From positions 180 through 10,798 of the forward strand of contig DCHB01000033.1 of the NCBI GenBank assembly GCA_002314685.1: a DNA stretch of 10,619 bases, in the 5' to 3' direction. Origin of the DNA: Clostridiales bacterium UBA1763. GTDB taxonomy: Bacteria > Bacillota > Clostridia > Oscillospirales > Oscillospiraceae. The notes under the pieces were generated by a model. The model was not told the DNA's origin and did not search any database. It saw nothing but the letters and a program-made list of their open reading frames with translations. Position 1 is the first letter of the stretch. Every line of letters starts with the position of its first letter. A program made the translations under genes and the position numbers. Positions 6,128 to 10,619 of this stretch are shown here, in pieces.

Positions 6128-7273
6128 ATGACTACGATTTTTCTTATTCGTCACGCCGAGGCGGAGGGTAATCTCTACCGTATCGCGCAGGGACAGTTTG
6201 ACAGCTACATAACAGCCCTCGGCTATAAGCAGATTGACGCACTTGCCGAGAGATTTAAGGATGTGCCGCTTGACGCGGTGTATTCAAGCGACCTGCGCCG
6301 TACCCGCACGACGGCACAGGCTGTACTGCGTTATCACGAGCTGGAGCTTCACACAACGCCGCGTCTGCGCGAGATAAATCTCGGCGTGTGCGAGGGCATG
6401 AGCTTCGGCGATATGCGCGATTACGACCCTGAGCAGATGGACTATTTCAACAACGATCCCGAGAAATGGCGCGCCGAGGGTGCCGAGACCTTTGAAGAAT
6501 GCACCGACAGACTTATGCAGGCTGTCACGGAGATTGCCGAGGCAAACGACGGCAGAGCGATTGCAATTTTCAGTCACGGCATGGCTATTCGCTCACTGCT
6601 GTCGAGAATTCTCGGTGTGTCGAGCCGCGATATGCCCCGCCTGCCGCACGGCGACAACACGGCGGTTACGATGCTTCACTACGGCAACGGCGTTTTCGAT
6701 GTCGAGTATTTTAACGACAATTCGCATCTCAGCGAGGAAATATCAACCTTTGCAAAGCAGACATGGTGGCGTAAGGAAACGGGCGGCAGAGACGCCTCAA
6801 ATTTGAGCTACAAGCCGCTGTCACCGTACGAAAACGGAAAAATCTACACTGATTTTTACAAGTCCTCGTGGCTTGCCGCGCACGGAAATCTCGATATGTT
6901 TCCGTATGACTGGGTACTGCCCGAGGCAAAGCGGCAGTTTGACAGAGACAGCAATTCCATAGTCGGAGTTTACCGCGAGGGTGAGCTTATCGGCGTTGTG
7001 GAATACGACAGCGAGCGCGGTGCTCACGCGGGCTACGGCTGGATAAGCCTTATCTGCCTAAAGGAGGAATACCGCGGCATGGGGCTGGGCATTCAGCCGC
7101 TTGGCTATGCGATAACGAGGTTTGAGGAGCGCGGTATGCGTGCCGTGCGTCTGCACGTATCCTCGGAGAACAAAAGGGCGATAGAATTTTACGAGCACAG
7201 GGGCTTTGAAAGACTCGGCACAGAGCAGGGTGCGGGCGCACCGCTTTATCTTATGGAGAAGAAGTTTAAGTAA
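6128..7273 (+). CDS. Histidine phosphatase-GNAT acetyltransferase fusion protein
   Basis: A 381-residue two-domain protein. Residues 1-200 form a histidine phosphatase (phosphoglycerate-mutase-like, PhoE/CobC type): L-I-R-H-A (6-10) with phospho-accepting His9, S-S-D-L-R-R-T-R (53-60) with the second active-site Arg, R-E-I-N-L-G (81-86) with Glu82, and S-H-G (149-151) with His150. All core residues are present. A linker with W-W-R (213-215) leads to a GNAT domain from about 230 to 380, with the acetyl-CoA loop R-G-M-G-L-G (316-321), then N348 and A-I-E-F-Y-E-H-R-G-F (351-360). Both domains should be active, so one polypeptide probably removes a phosphate and transfers an acyl group, perhaps on related substrates, which are unknown. 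The frame is continuous with no weak joint. The ATG has GAAAGG 5 nt upstream. It is the first of four tightly packed genes. Confidence 0.93.
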   Translation: MTTIFLIRHAEAEGNLYRIAQGQFDSYITALGYKQIDALAERFKDVPLDAVYSSDLRRTRTTAQAVLRYHELELHTTPRLREINLGVCEGMSFGDMRDYDPEQMDYFNNDPEKWRAEGAETFEECTDRLMQAVTEIAEANDGRAIAIFSHGMAIRSLLSRILGVSSRDMPRLPHGDNTAVTMLHYGNGVFDVEYFNDNSHLSEEISTFAKQTWWRKETGGRDASNLSYKPLSPYENGKIYTDFYKSSWLAAHGNLDMFPYDWVLPEAKRQFDRDSNSIVGVYREGELIGVVEYDSERGAHAGYGWISLICLKEEYRGMGLGIQPLGYAITRFEERGMRAVRLHVSSENKRAIEFYEHRGFERLGTEQGAGAPLYLMEKKFK

Positions 7274-7278
7274 TTGCC

Positions 7279-8373
7279 ATGTGGAGAGAAAATGCAAGAG
7301 TAAAAAAACTTGATATTCCCGACAGACGCATAATAGCGGTCTCCGATATTCACGCAAACCTGCCCTATTTCAAGGCACTGCTTGACAAGGTGGGCTTTTG
7401 CGATGACGACGTGCTTATTATTGACGGCGACTTTCTCGAAAAGGGCGGGCACAGCCTCGAAACCCTGCGCTTTGCAATGCGCCTTTGCGAAAACGGCAGC
7501 TGCCATGCCGTGTGCGGCAACTGCGACGGCTGGTCGGATGCCGTGGATAACGAGGACGAATTCTGGTCAACTAAGATTGTCGATTATATGCTGTATCGCG
7601 GCGGCGGACTTATTTGGGATATGCTGACTGAGCAGGGCGTTGAGGTGACGCGTGAGCTTGCCTTTGCCCATTATGTGCCTATGCTCCGCGAAAAATACGC
7701 GGCGGAGTTTGATTTCATCCGTGCCCTGCCGCACATAATCGAAACCGAGCACTGCATTTTCGTTCACGGCGGCATAAAGCCCGATGTGCCGATGACCGAT
7801 ATGACGGGCGGCGAGTGCATGAAGTTTGACAACTTCCGCAGTACGCCCTATTCATTTGATAAATGGGTGGTTGTCGGGCATTGGCCCGTCATGCTCTATC
7901 ACGAAAATTATGTCTGCGCAAACCCGATTATTGACCGCGACAGAAAAATAATTTCCATTGACGGCGGCTGTGTGCTCAAGGATGACGGACAGCTCAATGC
8001 ACTCATCATTCCCTGTGACGGCAGTGACGATATCGGCTTCGTGCCCTACGACCCCTTCCCCGTCAGAACGGTTAAAACCGCGCAGGAAAAGAGCGATAAA
8101 TCCTATTACATCCGCTGGGGCGACAATGAGGTGCAGGTGCTCGAAAGAGGCGAGGAGTTTTCGCTCTGCCGTCATCTGCGCACAGGCTATGAGATGCAGA
8201 TACTGACAAAGTATCTTTACGGCGATGCCGAGATATGCAAATGCAATGATTCAACAGACCTTACACTGCCGCTTTCTGCGGGCGATAAGGTCAGTGTTAT
8301 AGAGACAACGAGCAGGGGATACCTCGTAAAGCACGAGGGTGTTTCAGGCTGGTATTGGGGAGAGCTTATCTAA
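7279..8373 (+). CDS. PPP-like metallophosphoesterase with C-terminal SH3-like domain
   Basis: A 364-residue calcineurin-like phosphoesterase without a signal peptide, so cytoplasmic. Metal-binding motifs in order: S-D-I-H (22-25; Asp23, His25), D-G-D-F-L-E-K-G (49-56; Asp51), G-N-C-D-G (80-84; Asn81), V-H-G-G (162-165; His163) and G-H-W-P (200-203; His201). This is the PPP-family order, except that the catalytic His of the usual G-N-H-(E/D) is Cys82, as in YfcE-type phosphodiesterases. Residues 331-364 (from L-P-L-S-A-G-D-K to W-Y-W-G-E-L) read as a small bacterial SH3-like domain, which may bind peptide, wall or a partner. Possible substrates are phosphoproteins, dinucleoside polyphosphates or cyclic phosphodiesters. 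The ATG is 5 nt after the preceding stop with only a distant GGAGAAG, which suggests reinitiation from the upstream gene; no better in-frame start exists. Confidence 0.88.
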   Translation: MWRENARVKKLDIPDRRIIAVSDIHANLPYFKALLDKVGFCDDDVLIIDGDFLEKGGHSLETLRFAMRLCENGSCHAVCGNCDGWSDAVDNEDEFWSTKIVDYMLYRGGGLIWDMLTEQGVEVTRELAFAHYVPMLREKYAAEFDFIRALPHIIETEHCIFVHGGIKPDVPMTDMTGGECMKFDNFRSTPYSFDKWVVVGHWPVMLYHENYVCANPIIDRDRKIISIDGGCVLKDDGQLNALIIPCDGSDDIGFVPYDPFPVRTVKTAQEKSDKSYYIRWGDNEVQVLERGEEFSLCRHLRTGYEMQILTKYLYGDAEICKCNDSTDLTLPLSAGDKVSVIETTSRGYLVKHEGVSGWYWGELI

Positions 8374-10310
8374 TGGAAAATCTTGAATTTTTGCCGGTTT
8401 CAAAGGATGAAATGATTGAACGCGGCTGGTGGTGGTACGATTTTCTGCTCGTCACGGGCGATGCGTATGTTGACCACCCGAGCTTCGGCGCGGCTGTTAT
8501 AGGCAGAGTGCTTGAGGCGGAGGGCTACCGCGTCGCGGTGCTCGCTCAGCCCGATTGGCACTCCGCGGAGGATTTTCTCGCCTTCGGCAGACCTAAGCTC
8601 GGCGTTTTAATCGGAGCAGGCAATCTCGACAGCATGGTCGCGCATTATACCGCCGCAAAAAAGCGCCGCAGTGAGGATTTCTACTCCCCCGGCAAAAAGG
8701 CGGGGCTTCGTCCCGACAGAGCTGTCATCGTGTATTCAAACCGCGCACGCGAGGCTTTCGGCGCGGATGTGCCCATAATAATCGGCGGGCTTGAAGCGAG
8801 CCTGCGCCGCTTTGCGCATTACGACTACTGGGAGGACAAGGTGCGTCGCTCGGTGCTTGTCGATTCGGGCGCGGATATGCTTGTTTACGGCATGGGCGAA
8901 TATGCCGAGAGGGAAATCGCAAAGCGCCTAAAAAAGAAAATTCCCGTGTCGGAAATGACGGATATAAAGGGCACGGCATACATAACAAACGAGCCCGAAA
9001 AATGCGCATTTGAATATGTCGCGCTCCCCTCCTTTGCCGATGTCTGCGACTCAAAGCGTTTTTACACAGACGCAACGAGGATTGAATACGCCGAGCATGA
9101 CCCCGTGCGCGGCAAGGCGATGATACAGGAGCACGACGGCAGATTTCTTGTCGTAAATCCGCCCGCGATGCCGCTTACAACAGAGGAGCTTGACTTTGTC
9201 GCCGAGCTTCCCTACGCAAAGACCTATCACCCCATGTACGAGGAGATGGGCGGCGTGCCCGCAATCGAGGAGGTACGCTTTTCTGTCATCCACAACCGCG
9301 GCTGCTTCGGCGGCTGTAACTTCTGCGCCCTCGCCTTTCATCAGGGCAGAATGGTCACAAGCCGCAGTCACGAGAGCTTGATCCGCGAGGTTACGGAGCT
9401 TACGACCTTCCCCGATTTCAAGGGCTACATTAACGATGTCGGCGGCCCGTCGGCAAACTTCCGTCATCACTCCTGCGCAAAGCAGGCAAAGTACGGTATG
9501 TGCGCGGACAAGCGCTGTCTTGCGCCCTACCCCTGCAAAAATCTCGATGCCGACCACTCGGATTATCTTGCGCTTCTGCGCAAGCTCCGCGCTATTCCGA
9601 AGGTCAAAAAGGTGTTTGTGCGAAGCGGCATAAGATACGACTATATGCTCGAGGACAAAAACAGCGAATTTTTCGCCGAGCTTGTAAAATATCACATCTC
9701 GGGACAGCTGAAGGTCGCGCCCGAGCACTGCATAGACTCCGTGCTTGACTATATGGGCAAGCCGCACATAGACGTATATGAGAAATTCTTGGAGAAGTAC
9801 AAAAAGCTCAACACCAAGTTTTCCAAGGAGCAGTATATTGTGCCCTACCTCATGTCCTCACACCCGGGAAGCACCCTTGAGGATGCCGTGGCACTTGCGG
9901 AATACTTAAACAAAATGGGGCGTCAGCCCGAGCAGGTGCAGGACTTCTATCCGACACCGGGCACAATCTCAACCTGTATGTACTACACGGGCATAGACCC
10001 CGTGACGATGAAGTCGGTTTATGTCGCAAAATCCTTCCACGAGAAGGCGATGCAGAGAGCACTTTTGCAGTGGAAGCGACCCGACAAGCGCAAGCTTGTA
10101 ATCGAGGCGCTCAAGACTGCGGGCAGAGAGGATTTGATCGGCTACGGACCCGAGTGCCTTGTGCGTCCCGACAGACCACCGCAGAAAAAGCCGAAGACCG
10201 AGAAAAAGCCCGAGCCCGAAAAAACCAAGAAGTCCGAGGGCTATAAAAAGGGCTGGGCAAAGCCCAAACCGAAGAAAAATGCAAAGCCGAAAAAGGGGAA
10301 CAAAAAATGA
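8373..10310 (+). CDS. ygiQ: YgiQ family radical SAM protein
   Basis: A 645-residue YgiQ protein (UPF0313), the usual full length. The N-terminal YgiQ/B12-binding-like region includes W-W-W-Y-D (19-23), D-H-P-S-F-G (34-39) and G-G-L-E-A-S-L-R-R (138-146). The radical SAM cluster motif C-x3-C-x2-C is Cys311, Cys315 and Cys318, so it should bind a [4Fe-4S] cluster and cleave S-adenosylmethionine. Four further cysteines (368, 377, 382, 388) form a second compact cluster that could hold another metal site. The barrel continues through Y-P-T-P-G (526-530). The last 45 residues are Lys/Pro-rich and probably disordered, perhaps nucleic-acid binding. The reaction is unknown in the family. The start is ATG 8373, overlapping the previous stop by one base (TAATG) with GGGGAG about 10 nt upstream; a TTG 18 bases earlier is less likely. 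It overlaps the next gene by 4 nt. Confidence 0.96.
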   Translation: MENLEFLPVSKDEMIERGWWWYDFLLVTGDAYVDHPSFGAAVIGRVLEAEGYRVAVLAQPDWHSAEDFLAFGRPKLGVLIGAGNLDSMVAHYTAAKKRRSEDFYSPGKKAGLRPDRAVIVYSNRAREAFGADVPIIIGGLEASLRRFAHYDYWEDKVRRSVLVDSGADMLVYGMGEYAEREIAKRLKKKIPVSEMTDIKGTAYITNEPEKCAFEYVALPSFADVCDSKRFYTDATRIEYAEHDPVRGKAMIQEHDGRFLVVNPPAMPLTTEELDFVAELPYAKTYHPMYEEMGGVPAIEEVRFSVIHNRGCFGGCNFCALAFHQGRMVTSRSHESLIREVTELTTFPDFKGYINDVGGPSANFRHHSCAKQAKYGMCADKRCLAPYPCKNLDADHSDYLALLRKLRAIPKVKKVFVRSGIRYDYMLEDKNSEFFAELVKYHISGQLKVAPEHCIDSVLDYMGKPHIDVYEKFLEKYKKLNTKFSKEQYIVPYLMSSHPGSTLEDAVALAEYLNKMGRQPEQVQDFYPTPGTISTCMYYTGIDPVTMKSVYVAKSFHEKAMQRALLQWKRPDKRKLVIEALKTAGREDLIGYGPECLVRPDRPPQKKPKTEKKPEPEKTKKSEGYKKGWAKPKPKKNAKPKKGNKK

Positions 10311-10591
10311 GCCATACAATGATTACCGTATTGGGCTGTGTAATAGCGGCGATGAATGTAATAGCCTTTGTGCTCATGGGCGTTGACAAGCTGAAGGCGA
10401 AGCTTGACAAGCGCCGCATTCCCGAAAAGGTGCTGTTTCTGTTTTCAGTTTTATTTGGCGCAATCGGCGGCACAATGGGTATGTATTCCTTCCGTCACAA
10501 GACAAAGCACTGGTATTTTGCCGTGTTTTTCCCCGCGCTTGCTTTAGTACAGCTTTCGCTTATGCTGTGGTACGGCTTCAGCCTCATGTGA
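10307..10591 (+). CDS. DUF1294 family small membrane protein
   Basis: A 94-residue membrane protein with helices near 5-25, 42-60 and 70-90. It has the DUF1294 signatures G-V-D-K (25-28), R-R-I-P-E (36-40), G-A-I-G-G-T-M-G-M (51-59) and F-R-H-K-T (62-66). The conserved charged motifs face one side between helices; the family's function is unknown. Some relatives are fused to cold-shock domains, a general hint toward nucleic-acid or stress roles. The ATG overlaps the ygiQ stop (ATGA), and AAGGGGA lies 8 nt upstream inside the Lys-rich tail of ygiQ, so it is translationally coupled and the last visible gene of the operon. No terminator is seen before the window ends. Confidence 0.93.
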   Translation: MSHTMITVLGCVIAAMNVIAFVLMGVDKLKAKLDKRRIPEKVLFLFSVLFGAIGGTMGMYSFRHKTKHWYFAVFFPALALVQLSLMLWYGFSLM

Positions 10592-10597
10592 GAATGC

Positions 10598-10619
10598 GAG
10601 TGATGAGTGATGAGTGATG
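10598..10619. repeat. Heptamer tandem repeat (GAGTGAT)n, cut by window end
   Basis: Three exact head-to-tail copies of GAGTGAT (10598-10604, 10605-10611, 10612-10618) plus one base begin 6 bases after the DUF1294 stop and run off the window. It is non-coding as far as visible. Heptameric arrays like this occur between genes in some Clostridia genomes, often beside small repeated elements; copy number beyond the edge is unknown. Confidence 0.75.

Noticed and set aside
9051..9767. 238-residue open frame on the minus strand inside ygiQ
   Set aside because: It is antisense to the conserved radical SAM core of ygiQ, has no recognisable domain, and its length follows from the GC-rich third-position bias of the real gene.
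6128..10591. Calling the four-gene operon a phage-defence or toxin system
   Set aside because: No nuclease, toxin, reverse transcriptase or mobile-element neighbour is seen; YgiQ and DUF1294 are widespread chromosomal families, so housekeeping is equally likely.

Overview
The window looks like a piece of a low-to-moderate GC chromosome from the Bacillota, most likely an anaerobic Clostridia (Oscillospiraceae/Ruminococcaceae-like) gut bacterium. The evidence is strong AGGAGG-type Shine-Dalgarno sites, a Gram-positive style lipoprotein, a CsaB-type cell-wall polysaccharide pyruvyl transferase, a YgiQ radical SAM protein and DUF1294. This placement is inferred from gene content only. I see no rRNA, tRNA, CRISPR array, insertion sequence or phage gene. 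Coding density is high and no gene-free stretch exceeds about 155 bases.

Layout. 1-2375: a hairpin terminator, then two minus-strand genes, a secreted lipoprotein with three similar domains (49-1410) and, upstream of it, an HSL-family esterase (1449-2375). 2376-2504 is a divergent promoter region. 2505-2972 is a plus-strand cupin_5 (DUF985) protein. It converges with a minus-strand ten-helix DMT/EmrE-like permease (3004-3933), and the two share a perfect inverted-repeat terminator that carries both stop codons in its arms. 4022-5973 is a minus-strand operon read csaB -> PurN-like -> small HMA metal-binding protein, with a good sigma-A promoter at 6015-6042 and a terminator at 4022-4046. 6128-10591 is a plus-strand, tightly coupled four-gene operon: histidine phosphatase-GNAT fusion, PPP-like metallophosphoesterase with an SH3-like tail, YgiQ radical SAM protein, and a DUF1294 membrane protein. 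The right edge runs into a heptamer tandem repeat.

Most interesting points. The PurN-like protein has lost all three catalytic residues of glycinamide ribonucleotide formyltransferase (Asn, His and Asp are replaced by Gly, Tyr and Asn) plus substrate-loop residues. It is probably a repurposed fold, and it is translationally linked to a CxxC metallochaperone-like protein and to CsaB. The phosphatase-acetyltransferase fusion heads an operon of otherwise loosely understood proteins whose junctions (5-nt gap, 1-nt overlap, 4-nt overlap) suggest fixed co-expression. No complete defence or biosynthetic system can be claimed from the sequence alone.
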